In this document: positions 56,721 through 64,000 of the stretch, one piece after another
Layout of the letters: each line of letters begins with the position of its first letter
How positions within the stretch are numbered: the stretch's first letter is position 1
Assembly (NCBI RefSeq): GCF_028023675.1
Contig: NZ_JAQIOZ010000018.1
Span: forward strand, 1-64,000
Direction: 5' to 3'
From: Primorskyibacter aestuariivivens
Lineage (GTDB): Bacteria; Pseudomonadota; Alphaproteobacteria; Rhodobacterales; Rhodobacteraceae
Length of the DNA stretch: 64,000 bases
Position numbers and translations under genes: made by a program
Notes under the pieces: model-generated
What the model saw: the letters and a program-made list of their open reading frames with translations, nothing else
Told to the model about the DNA's origin: nothing
Databases searched by the model: none

Positions 56721-58031
56721 TCAGGCCAGGGGCCTGATCCTGAGTCGCGTGATCCGGTTGTCCTTGCGCTCCAACACTTCGAAGCGGAAGCCATGGAAGG
56801 AAAACACCTGTCCCACAGACGGGATGATCTGGGCCTCGTGGATGACAAGCCCGGCCACGGTGTTGGCCTCTTCATCGGGCAGGTTCCAGTCGGTGGCGCG
56901 GTTGAGGTCGCGGATCGTCATGGCGCCGTCCACCACGTAATTGCCATCCTCGGTGCGGCGCACCGGGTGTTCGGCATCCGGGTCAAACTCATCGGTGATC
57001 TCGCCCACGATCTCTTCGAGGATATCCTCCAGCGTGATCAGCCCTTCGAGCGAGCCATATTCATCCACCACCAGCGCAAAATGCGTGCGGCGGCGCAGGA
57101 AGTTGCGCATCTGGTCGTCCAGCGACGTGGTGTCGGGCACGAAATAGGGTTTCATCGCCACCGAGGTGATGTCGAAATTGTCGATCGCGCTGATCTCTTC
57201 GCCGGTGCCGTCCACCAGCTTGTACATGGCGCGCAACAGATCCTTGGCATGGATCACGCCGATGATGTTCTCGGGGTCTTCCTTGAAAACGGGCAGGCGG
57301 GTGTGACGGCTTTCGAGACATTGATTGAGGATGTCGCGCGGCGGCGTGTCGGCGTCGATCATCTCGATGCCGGAGCGATGCAGCATGATCTCTTCCACGG
57401 TGCGGTCGCTGAGGTCCAGCGCGCCAAGGATCCGGTCGCGGTCTTCCTTCTCGACCACGCCTTCGGAATGGCCCAGATGCAGCGCGCCTGCGATTTCCTC
57501 GCGCACGGCAAGGATATGGCTGTCGGGGTCGGTCTGCACGCCGAACAGGCTGAGAATACCGCGCACCAGAAGACGCACGGCCGAGACCATGGGCGAGAAG
57601 ACCAGCACGACCACCTGAATGATCGGTGACACAAGCGCCGCGGCGCGTTCAGCATTGGTGATGGCATAGGTCTTGGGCAGCACCTCGGCAAAGATCAGCA
57701 CCAGAAGCGTCATGACGAGCGTTGCCAGCGCGACACCGCTTTCGCCGAAAACGCGTGTAAACAGCGCCGTGGCGAGCGAAGCCGCAAGGATATTCACGAG
57801 GTTGTTGCCCAGCAGAACCGAACCGATCAGCCGCTCATTATCCTCGGTGATGGTCAGGGCACGCTGCGCGCCGCGATTGCCCTTGTCGGCTTGCGTGCGC
57901 AGCTTGCCGCGCGAGGCGGCGGTCAGCGCGGTTTCCGAGCCGGAGAAAAAGCCCGACAACAAAAGCAGCAGCAGGATTGCCGCAGAAGTGATCCAGAATG
58001 CACCGTCCAGCACGGTTTGTGTGGGTTCCAT
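56721..58031 (-). CDS. HlyC/CorC-family CBS-domain membrane protein
   Basis: A 436-residue protein. The N-terminal DUF21 membrane domain has four helices (WITSAAILLLLLLSGFFSGSETALTAASRGKL, VLLGNNLVNILAASLATALF and two more). Two CBS domains occupy about residues 200-325 (MLHRSGIEMIDADTPPRDILNQCLESRHTRLPVF; FALVVDEYGSLEGLITLEDILEEIVGEI). A CorC_HlyC domain ends the protein (DGNYVVDGAMTIRDLNRATDWNLPDEEANTVAGLVI). Relatives act in magnesium export or resistance. The hemolysin label is historical. Confidence 0.92.
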   Translation of the reverse strand: MEPTQTVLDGAFWITSAAILLLLLLSGFFSGSETALTAASRGKLRTQADKGNRGAQRALTITEDNERLIGSVLLGNNLVNILAASLATALFTRVFGESGVALATLVMTLLVLIFAEVLPKTYAITNAERAAALVSPIIQVVVLVFSPMVSAVRLLVRGILSLFGVQTDPDSHILAVREEIAGALHLGHSEGVVEKEDRDRILGALDLSDRTVEEIMLHRSGIEMIDADTPPRDILNQCLESRHTRLPVFKEDPENIIGVIHAKDLLRAMYKLVDGTGEEISAIDNFDITSVAMKPYFVPDTTSLDDQMRNFLRRRTHFALVVDEYGSLEGLITLEDILEEIVGEITDEFDPDAEHPVRRTEDGNYVVDGAMTIRDLNRATDWNLPDEEANTVAGLVIHEAQIIPSVGQVFSFHGFRFEVLERKDNRITRLRIRPLA

Positions 58032-58100
58032 GAGCCTGTGTTTCCTATACGCTTGAGCGCGTTATGGGGTGCGTTCGCGCCCCGTTCAAGGGAGACGGGT

Positions 58101-58901
58101 GTGAAGATAGCCGATCTGGGACGAATTGCCGGGCCGGTGTTGCTGTTTGGCGGGCCTTATTCCAACGCCGAAGCGTTTGGCGCGCTGATGGAACTGGGCT
58201 GGCCGCGCGGCCGGATGATCTGTACCGGCGACGTGGTAGCCTATTGCGCGGCACCGGGGGCTTGCGTGGCGATGGCGCAAAGGATTGAGCAGGGCGGCGG
58301 CATGGTGATTGCCGGGAATGTGGAACAGCAGCTTGCCGCCCGCGCGCTGGATTGCGGGTGCGGGTTCGAGGATGGCTCGGCCTGTGATCTCCTGTCAGAC
58401 GGGTGGTACGGGTTTGCCAACGCTGCGGTTGACGACGCCGCGCGCGACTGGATGGCGGACCTACCGGATATCGGGGTGTTTGAACATGCCGGACGTCGCT
58501 TCGCCGTGATCCATGGCGGGGCATCGGATGTGGCGCGGTTTCTCTGGCCGTCATCGCCGGAAGCGGACTTTACCGAAGAGATTGCCGGGATCACTGATCT
58601 GATCGGCCCGGTGGACGGGGTGATCGCCGGACATTGCGGTGTGGCGTTCACGCGCGACATGGCGGGGGTCTCTTGGATCAATGCGGGCGTGATCGGCATG
58701 CCGCCGCATGATGGGCGGCCCGCGACGCGCTATGCCGTTCTGGACGCGGGCAGGGTGCGGATCGAGCGGCTGGACTATGATTGGCAGACGGCGCGGACCG
58801 CGATGGTCGCGGCTGGGCTGACGCAGGGCTACCACGAGGCGCTCAGCGCGGGCATCTGGCCATCCGAGGATGTGTTGCCCGTGGCGATGCGCCGGGGCTG
58901 A
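58101..58901 (+). CDS. Calcineurin-like metallophosphoesterase
   Basis: A 266-residue protein. VLLFGGPYSNAEAFGALMELG replaces the usual DxH motif of phosphoesterases at the N-terminus, while CTGDVVAYCAAPG (GD motif), VIAGNVEQQLA (GNxE), FAVIHGGASDVARFL (the HGG motif) and VIAGHCGVAFTR (GHxG) are present. The first Asp-X-His metal pair is therefore not obvious, and the enzyme may bind one metal or be changed in activity. The start is GTG at 58101 after GGGAGA. It is divergent from the CorC-like gene. Confidence 0.8.
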   Translation: MKIADLGRIAGPVLLFGGPYSNAEAFGALMELGWPRGRMICTGDVVAYCAAPGACVAMAQRIEQGGGMVIAGNVEQQLAARALDCGCGFEDGSACDLLSDGWYGFANAAVDDAARDWMADLPDIGVFEHAGRRFAVIHGGASDVARFLWPSSPEADFTEEIAGITDLIGPVDGVIAGHCGVAFTRDMAGVSWINAGVIGMPPHDGRPATRYAVLDAGRVRIERLDYDWQTARTAMVAAGLTQGYHEALSAGIWPSEDVLPVAMRRG

Positions 58902-58935
58902 GGCCGGCGCATCGCTGTGTTCCCCAAACTCGGGC

Positions 58936-60276
58936 TTAGCTGTCCGGGCATCCGCCGGCCGTACCCAATGCTCTGTCCGCCATGATCGGGTAATCGAGCC
59001 CGGCACGCGTCACGCAGCCGATGTCATGGTAGGTGCCCGGCAGGAGGCTGCTCTGGGACAGGTAGCGGATCACCAGACCGGCGGCATGCGGGGCGGCCAT
59101 GGAGGTGCCGTTGGCGGTGTAGTAGCCACCATTCTTGTAGGTCGAATAGATGTTTTCACCCGGCTGGATGAAATCGACATCCGCACCAAGCACGCCCTGA
59201 TAATTCGAGAAATAGGACCATTGCCGGCTTTGGTTCATCGAAGCGATGGTCATCACCCTGTCGCTGGTGGAACTGTTGGCGGTCTCGCCGACGCGGCTGG
59301 CCTTGGCCGGAGTGTAAAAATTGGTGTCCGCCGAGGAATTGCCCGCCGCAAGAGTAAAGATCACACCTTTGGTCGCGGCGACGGATTGCACCATCCCTGA
59401 TATGCCATCCTGTGCGCTGCTGCTGGTGGCACCGCCCAGGCTCACATTGGCCACATCGCAACCAATGATCCCGGCTTGCTCGATCCCGGCCATGACATCG
59501 GCCTCCGATCCGCTGCCCCGGCGGTTCAGAACCTTGATCGCAACAAGTTCGACATTGGGGGCAACGCCGACCACGCCCTCATCGTTGTTGATGGCACCGA
59601 TCGTGCCTGCGACGTGGCTGCCATGGCCATTGTCATCATTCGCGTCGTCTGTCCGACGAACGAACGTGGCCGACAGGTCCTGCCGCACATTCAGGTCGGG
59701 GTGGGTGTAGTCGATCCCGGTGTCGATCACGCAGGCCAATAGATTGCCGCTGAAATCCTCATTTGTTTCAGCGCAGAAATCGGCCACGCCCGTCACCAGG
59801 GTCACGCCCCAGGGCGTGGTCTGGTTCTCGGCACAGCTGGGGGGCGTGCCGGTGTCGGGGTCGTCCCCTCCATCATTGCCGCCGCCTTTGCCGCCACCTG
59901 GATTATCTGGTTTCGCATTGACACCGAACTCGCCCTCATTGGGCGGTAGGCTGAGGATCCTGTCCCGGGTGATCTGGATCGCGCCAAGGCTTTGATCGGC
60001 GCTCATGCGGCTGGCCTGAACGGCGCTCATGCGGATGGCAAAACCGTTATACCCGCCGGTATAGACATGGCGCAGCGTGCCGTTGAACCGCACGGCCGCG
60101 CCGCGCGCCTTGCCTCTTACATCCTCGCCGCTGAGTCCATCGGGAAGCCGGACGATGTAGCTGTTCGCCACAAGCTGTTCGAGCGTCTCGCCGCTATTAC
60201 CTCGGCCCTGGGCAAGGGCAGGGCTGGTGAAAATGGAAAAACATACAGCGGCAATTGTAAGGGAATGACGTTTCAT
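58936..60276 (-). CDS. Secreted subtilisin-like serine protease (S8)
   Basis: A 446-residue exported protease. A signal peptide (MKRHSLTIAAVCFSIFTSPALAQG) precedes an inhibitor-like prodomain at about residues 25-110. A Gly/Asp/Pro-rich linker follows, then the S8 domain with Asp in LLACVIDTGIDYTHPDL, His in NGHGSHVAGTIGAINND, oxyanion Asn in LAAGNSSADTN and Ser in NGTSMAAPHAAGLV. Cys residues in the mature part could form disulfides. It is a likely extracellular nutrient-scavenging protease. It stands alone. Confidence 0.93.
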   Translation of the reverse strand: MKRHSLTIAAVCFSIFTSPALAQGRGNSGETLEQLVANSYIVRLPDGLSGEDVRGKARGAAVRFNGTLRHVYTGGYNGFAIRMSAVQASRMSADQSLGAIQITRDRILSLPPNEGEFGVNAKPDNPGGGKGGGNDGGDDPDTGTPPSCAENQTTPWGVTLVTGVADFCAETNEDFSGNLLACVIDTGIDYTHPDLNVRQDLSATFVRRTDDANDDNGHGSHVAGTIGAINNDEGVVGVAPNVELVAIKVLNRRGSGSEADVMAGIEQAGIIGCDVANVSLGGATSSSAQDGISGMVQSVAATKGVIFTLAAGNSSADTNFYTPAKASRVGETANSSTSDRVMTIASMNQSRQWSYFSNYQGVLGADVDFIQPGENIYSTYKNGGYYTANGTSMAAPHAAGLVIRYLSQSSLLPGTYHDIGCVTRAGLDYPIMADRALGTAGGCPDS

Positions 60277-60383
60277 GGCGTGGGGCTCCCAGAATGCGAA
60301 GATTGTCAGACAATAACAAATTCGTGTGTTTCAGGCAAAATTTAACCAATCTAATTACGGCGATTCTGTGGCAATCCGTCTAA

Positions 60384-60421
60384 TTTGACGGCACTGTCGC
60401 GCCTGCGGAAACAGTGTCAAA
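60384..60421. terminator. Imperfect hairpin between the protease and xerD-like genes
   Basis: TTTGAC-GG-CACTGT pairs with ACAGTGTCAAA, with a two-base bulge and a loop of about 13 bases. It lies downstream of the xerD-like stop and upstream of the protease gene on the same strand. It could be a weak terminator or a site in the protease promoter. Confidence 0.4.
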
Positions 60422-60449
60422 TTTTGCCGGTCATTGTTGCGCCTGCGGC

Positions 60450-61382
60450 CTAGCCGTCGCGGGCCAGCGGGTGGTGCTCAAGCACCAGATCGCGCAGCCG
60501 TTCTTCCAGCACATGGGTATAGATCTCGGTCGTGGCCACATCCGCATGGCCCAGAAGCGTCTGGATCGCGCGCAGGTCTGCACCGTTTTGTAACAGATGC
60601 GTGGCAAAGGCATGGCGCAGCGTGTGCGGCGTGACCTGGGCCGGGTCGATCCCGGCCTGCGCGGCCAGCGTCTTGATAAGGTTGAAGAACCAGTGCCGCG
60701 TCAGATGCCCGTCCTTGCCACGCGATGGAAACAGGAAGGGCGAGGGCGGTTTGCCCTTGGTGCGCTTCTCGTCCTCGGCGGCGTCGCGGTGGCTCAGCCA
60801 GTCCTGCACGGCGGCGCGAGCGGGCGGCGAGAGCGGCACCATGCGTTCCTTGCCCCCCTTGCCCCTGACAAGGATCAGTCGGGGATCACCGCGCACCGCC
60901 GCAACCGGCAAAGAGACCAGTTCCGTGACCCGCAGCCCGGTGGCGTAGAGCACCTGCATCAGGCAGGCATGGCGCGCACGCTCGGACGCGGTCTTGCCAT
61001 GTGTCTCGGCTGCGTTCAGCAGCTTTTCCACATCGTCGATGGACAGCGTCTTGGGCAGGCGCTTGTCCTTGCCTGGACCGGAAATCTGGATCGCCGGATT
61101 GTCGTCGCGCCAGCCTTCGTCAAAGGCAAAGCGGTAAAGCTGTTTGATCGCCGACAGCCGTCGCGCCCGGGTCGCGCGCGCCAGCCCCTGTGCTTCGCAA
61201 TGGATCAGGTAGGATTCGATATCGTCCCGCGTGGCGCGTTCAAAACCGCTGCCTTGCACGGCCAGCCAGTCCGCCACATCGCGCAGGTCGCGGCCATAGG
61301 CGAGAAGCGTGTTGCCAGCTGCGCCCAGTTCGGCCGCCTGCGCGTCGAGAAATGCCGAGATATGGCGGTGGTCGTCGCCCAT
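60450..61382 (-). CDS. xerD: XerD-like tyrosine recombinase
   Basis: A 310-residue site-specific recombinase. The N-terminal core-binding domain includes HISAFLDAQAAELGAAGNTLLAYGRDLRDVADWL. The catalytic residues are Arg in ATGLRVTELVSLP, His and Arg in VTPHTLRHAFATHLLQNGADLR, His in IQTLLGHADVATTEIY and the Tyr nucleophile in that EIYTHV. The length matches XerD, which resolves chromosome dimers at dif with XerC. The location upstream of aroK, divergently, is usual in Rhodobacterales, so a housekeeping role is likelier than a mobile-element one. Confidence 0.92.
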   Translation of the reverse strand: MGDDHRHISAFLDAQAAELGAAGNTLLAYGRDLRDVADWLAVQGSGFERATRDDIESYLIHCEAQGLARATRARRLSAIKQLYRFAFDEGWRDDNPAIQISGPGKDKRLPKTLSIDDVEKLLNAAETHGKTASERARHACLMQVLYATGLRVTELVSLPVAAVRGDPRLILVRGKGGKERMVPLSPPARAAVQDWLSHRDAAEDEKRTKGKPPSPFLFPSRGKDGHLTRHWFFNLIKTLAAQAGIDPAQVTPHTLRHAFATHLLQNGADLRAIQTLLGHADVATTEIYTHVLEERLRDLVLEHHPLARDG

Positions 61383-61385
61383 CGT

Positions 61386-62933
61386 TCAGCCCTCGGCGGT
61401 GAGGAACAGCGCCTGCAACGCGGTGCGCCGCGCCGTGTCTTCCAGCCCCACGGCCCGCAACGTGGCCAGCGCCACGCTCAGCGCGCCGTCATCGCCGAGA
61501 TGCGCCTGATAGCCCAGGGACATGGCGCGGAGGATCACCTCGCCCAGCTTGTCGTCCTCCAGCAGGACACGCAGCGTCGGCGCCGTCGGCCCGCTGAACC
61601 CGTCCACGATGGCGCGTGCGCGCGCGGTGGGGGCGGGGGCGGTATCGGGCGCGCCTGCGGCCAGCGCCCTGGCAAAGGACTGGGTCAGCCCGCTCGGTTC
61701 AAGATCGCGCGCCAGGGTCTCGTATTGCGGGGACAGCATGGCGATTTCAAACCGTATCGCCGCTGCGCTGCCGGTCAGGGGCAGGGCGGCAAGACGTTCG
61801 GCATAGGTTTTGGCAAAGGCGGTTTTCAACCCGGTCTGCGCCATGGCGGGCCAGACCCGCTGCAACGTCTTGGCCACGGCACCGGGATCGCGGGCACTGA
61901 GCGCAGTCTCGAAACGCTGCACCGCTTCGGCCCGGTCCCAGACCCCGCCCGAGGCCGAAGGACGTCCCTGGGTGTAGAACGCGAACAGCCGTTGTTCGGG
62001 CAGCGCCCCGGCACGTACCAGCCGTTCGGCGGCTTCGATCTGGGCTTTCCAACCGCTGTGACCGGACAGGTCGGCATTGGCAAAGGCGCGCGGCAGGCTG
62101 GCCGAGGGCAGGGGTTCGCCAAGCGCCTCATGCAACCGGTATTCCAGCGGCGTCATGCGCGCTGCAGGCGGCAGGCGCGGCAGGTCTTCGGCCATTTCCG
62201 GATCGAGGAAATTCAGCAAAAGCCCGTAGCGCGCCGCGCTGATATCGCCAAGCGCGCGGCCCGATTCCAACGTGGTCAGCGCGTCGCCCCATTGCCCGGC
62301 GCGGGCCAGACAATAGATGCGTGACGACAGGTCCGGCACCAGATGCGGTCTGGCCAGGGCCGCGGCACAGGCCGGGTCCGTGGCTCCCGCGAGCAAGGCA
62401 AGATCAAACGCGCGGCGGAACAGCGCCGGGTCTGATGTGGGGTTGCTCAGCGCCACCAGCTCGGCCGCTTGCGCAACCGCACCCAGATCGATCAGGCGGT
62501 CGATCCGCGCCAGCAAGAACCGGCCATCGGCCTCTTTCGGGGGCAGGGCTTCGGCCAGCAAGAGGGCAAAGAGCAGCGATTGCATGGCCGGTTGCCCGTC
62601 GACCGATTGCGCGGTGATCAGATCGGTGATCACGGACGAATCGCTGGCCTTCCAGAGCGTGGGGGGAAATCCCGTCACATGGCCCGGCAACAGCCCCACC
62701 GCATCCGCCTTGGGCGCGTCGTCCAGCGGTGTGACGCTGACCTCGGGCGTGGTCACTCCGTTCGACACCGGGGGCTCTTCCAGCGGCAGGCTGCTATGCG
62801 GGGCAAGCACGCCGAAATCCGATGGCTGGCCCGCTTGTTGGTCAAGCCAGTCGATGGCCGACAAAGGATCCTGCGCCGCCACGGGGCCGGATAGCCCCAA
62901 CACTGCCAGAATGGCGCAGCCGGACACACGCAT
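61386..62933 (-). CDS. Exported protein of unknown function, helical repeats
   Basis: A 515-residue protein. It starts at MRVSGCAILAVLGLSGPVAAQDPL, a normal signal peptide. An ATG 18 bases earlier, inside the upstream gene, is possible. The mature part begins with a low-complexity Pro-rich stretch, and from about residue 100 it is Ala/Leu-rich and all helical, like tetratricopeptide-type repeats (AEALPPKEADGRFLLARIDRLIDLGAVAQAAELVAL; CLARAGQWGDALTTLESGRALG). I know no family name. It is coupled to a 49-residue membrane protein upstream and ends three bases before the xerD-like gene. Confidence 0.75.
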   Translation of the reverse strand: MRVSGCAILAVLGLSGPVAAQDPLSAIDWLDQQAGQPSDFGVLAPHSSLPLEEPPVSNGVTTPEVSVTPLDDAPKADAVGLLPGHVTGFPPTLWKASDSSVITDLITAQSVDGQPAMQSLLFALLLAEALPPKEADGRFLLARIDRLIDLGAVAQAAELVALSNPTSDPALFRRAFDLALLAGATDPACAAALARPHLVPDLSSRIYCLARAGQWGDALTTLESGRALGDISAARYGLLLNFLDPEMAEDLPRLPPAARMTPLEYRLHEALGEPLPSASLPRAFANADLSGHSGWKAQIEAAERLVRAGALPEQRLFAFYTQGRPSASGGVWDRAEAVQRFETALSARDPGAVAKTLQRVWPAMAQTGLKTAFAKTYAERLAALPLTGSAAAIRFEIAMLSPQYETLARDLEPSGLTQSFARALAAGAPDTAPAPTARARAIVDGFSGPTAPTLRVLLEDDKLGEVILRAMSLGYQAHLGDDGALSVALATLRAVGLEDTARRTALQALFLTAEG

Positions 62934-62940
62934 TGCGACG

Positions 62941-63090
62941 CTACCCGGCATCAAGCACCACCGGCTCGCGAATCTCCTGAGCGGGGGGCGAGAAATCCAC
63001 CCCAAAATAGGGGCCGATATAGGCATATCCCACAAGGCCGATCCCGGCCAGAATCGCCAGATAAAACAGGTATTTGATCAATCGGACCAT
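62941..63090 (-). CDS. Small 49-residue membrane protein
   Basis: Translation of the minus strand gives MVRLIKYLFYLAILAGIGLV followed by GYAYIGPYFGVDFSPPAQEI and REPVVLDAG. One membrane helix near the N-terminus is followed by a short, Pro-containing periplasmic tail. It lies eight bases upstream of the exported helical-repeat protein and is divergent from aroK. The coherent helix and tight spacing support it. The function is unknown. Confidence 0.7.
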   Translation of the reverse strand: MVRLIKYLFYLAILAGIGLVGYAYIGPYFGVDFSPPAQEIREPVVLDAG

Positions 63091-63257
63091 AGGGTGCTGC
63101 CTCTGCCTTGTCATCTGCCGTGTCGCCCGGCGTGCGCATTCGCCGCTCGTGTCGCCGGTGCTTTTTTCTCTCTTATACCTAGCCTTTTCGATGAGTTCAC
63201 GTCATTCACAGTCAATAAGCAAATATTTGAACACGAAGGGGCGAAATCGGCGAATCC
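63091..63257. promoter_or_regulatory. Divergent promoter region of aroK and the envelope genes
   Basis: The 167-base gap lies between two divergent starts. It contains a CTTTTTTCTCTC tract near 63160-63175 and an AT-rich patch (AATAAGCAAATATTTG) near 63215-63232 that could hold a promoter. No regulator site was identified. Confidence 0.35.
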
Positions 63258-63812
63258 ATGCACTGGAAAGTCAAGAAGACAATCGTGATGGTCGGCATGA
63301 TGGGAGCGGGGAAAACCGCCGTGGGCCGGGCGCTCGCCAACAGGCTTGGCGTGCCGTTTCTCGATTCGGATGCCGAGATTGTGGACGCCGCCAACATGTC
63401 CATCGCCGAGATTTTCGAGCGCGATGGCGAGGCGTTTTTCCGGGCCAAGGAAAGTCAGGTGATCGACCGGCTTCTGGACAGCGAACGCTGTGTCCTGTCC
63501 ACCGGCGGCGGCGCGTTTCTTGCCGAGGGCAACCGCCAGATGATCTCGGACAAGGGCGTGTCGGTCTGGCTCAATGCCGATATCGACCTGCTCTGGAGCC
63601 GTGTGAAACATAAAGACACGCGGCCGCTGTTGCGCACGGAAAACCCCCGCGCCACGCTTGAGGCGATCTATGACGCGCGCGTGCCGCTTTATGCCAAGGC
63701 GGATCTGCGGGTGGATGCAGACCGCGATGTGACGATCGAGGCCATGGCGGGCCGCGTCATCGACGCGTTGCTTACCCGGCCGGATGTGTTGGAGAAAGTC
63801 GATGATAACTGA
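63258..63812 (+). CDS. aroK: Shikimate kinase
   Basis: A 184-residue enzyme of aromatic amino-acid synthesis. The P-loop is GMMGAGKT at residues 13-20, FLDSDAEIVD binds shikimate and magnesium, VLSTGGGAFL is the second shikimate site and RPLLRTENPRATLEAIYDAR the lid. The start at MHWKVKKTIVMVG agrees with the family length. The aroB start lies 11 bases inside its 3' end, so the two are translationally coupled, the standard aroKB pair. Confidence 0.96.
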   Translation: MHWKVKKTIVMVGMMGAGKTAVGRALANRLGVPFLDSDAEIVDAANMSIAEIFERDGEAFFRAKESQVIDRLLDSERCVLSTGGGAFLAEGNRQMISDKGVSVWLNADIDLLWSRVKHKDTRPLLRTENPRATLEAIYDARVPLYAKADLRVDADRDVTIEAMAGRVIDALLTRPDVLEKVDDN

Positions 63813-64000
63813 GGTGCATGTCCCGCTAGGCGAGAGGGCCTATGACATTCGCATCGGCGGCGGTCTACTGGGCCGCGCCGGGGCCGAGATCGCGCCGCTG
63901 CTGCACCGTTCGCGCGTGGCGGTGATCACGGACGAAAATGTCGGTGCGCGGCATCTGGACACCCTGCGCACCGGGTTGGCGGCCGAGGGGATCGAGATGG
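63802..64000 (+). CDS. aroB: 3-dehydroquinate synthase, N-terminal part (runs off the window)
   Basis: The first 66 codons are present: MITEVHVPLGERAYDIRIGG, then AVITDENVGARHLDTLR, the typical AroB N-terminus with the start of the NAD-binding domain. It overlaps aroK by 11 bases. The enzyme converts DAHP to 3-dehydroquinate. The gene continues beyond the right edge. Confidence 0.93.
   Translation, partial: MITEVHVPLGERAYDIRIGGGLLGRAGAEIAPLLHRSRVAVITDENVGARHLDTLRTGLAAEGIEM

Noticed and set aside
60450-61382. The tyrosine recombinase as an integrase of a mobile element
   Set aside because: Its length, motifs and place next to aroK fit chromosomal XerD; no element borders or attachment repeats are visible.

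Overview
The window looks like chromosome of a Roseobacter-type alphaproteobacterium (Rhodobacterales). The evidence is a high-GC core with typical neighbours (fabF-mltG, hemB beside a SufBCD-associated membrane protein and mfd, sspB-pmtA-fumC with DUF4169 and ribbon-helix-helix partners, Usg, aroK-aroB), a circularly permuted two-piece tmRNA encoding the tag ANDNRAPVALAA, and a dispersed intergenic palindromic repeat.

Positions 1-9063 are accessory DNA. They begin with the edge of an IS481-type element, then two broken helicase genes joined head to head, a LysR regulator, and a tightly coupled operon: small protein, GNAT, ChaC-like cyclotransferase, M19 dipeptidase, second ChaC-like protein. 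That set fits turnover of glutathione or other gamma-glutamyl compounds. A serine recombinase follows, its 5' end removed by an IS6-family element.

Positions 9064-23474 form a catabolic island between two directly oriented 815-bp IS6-family elements that are related but not identical. The minus-strand arm holds an XRE-cupin regulator, RidA, a DadA-like D-amino-acid dehydrogenase, a complete TRAP transporter and an Lrp/BkdR-type regulator. The plus-strand arm holds thiolase, acyl-CoA dehydrogenase, an HSD10-like dehydrogenase and all four subunits of branched-chain 2-oxoacid dehydrogenase. Together they could import a D-branched-chain amino acid (D-isoleucine or D-allo-isoleucine is the best guess), deaminate it to the 2-oxo acid and oxidise that to acetyl-CoA plus propionyl-CoA. 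The enoyl-CoA hydratase is the only step not encoded locally. I take this to be the most novel system in the window.

Positions 24346-33322 are an alpha-glucoside locus: glk, the LacI-type regulator aglR, and aglEFGAK, with palindromic LacI-type operators. The rest is mainly core genome: fabF, mltG, an MFS transporter, gyrA, usg, a SYLF lipoprotein, hemB, mfd, a methyltransferase, fumC, pmtA, sspB, chrA, tmRNA, an EamA transporter, a methanethiol oxidase with a membrane partner, a CorC-like CBS protein, a phosphoesterase, a secreted subtilase, a XerD-like recombinase, two envelope proteins, aroK and the start of aroB.

No tRNA, rRNA or CRISPR array was recognised by eye. Start sites are chosen from Shine-Dalgarno sequences, gene overlaps and family lengths. 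Functions are assigned from recognised motifs, without database searches.
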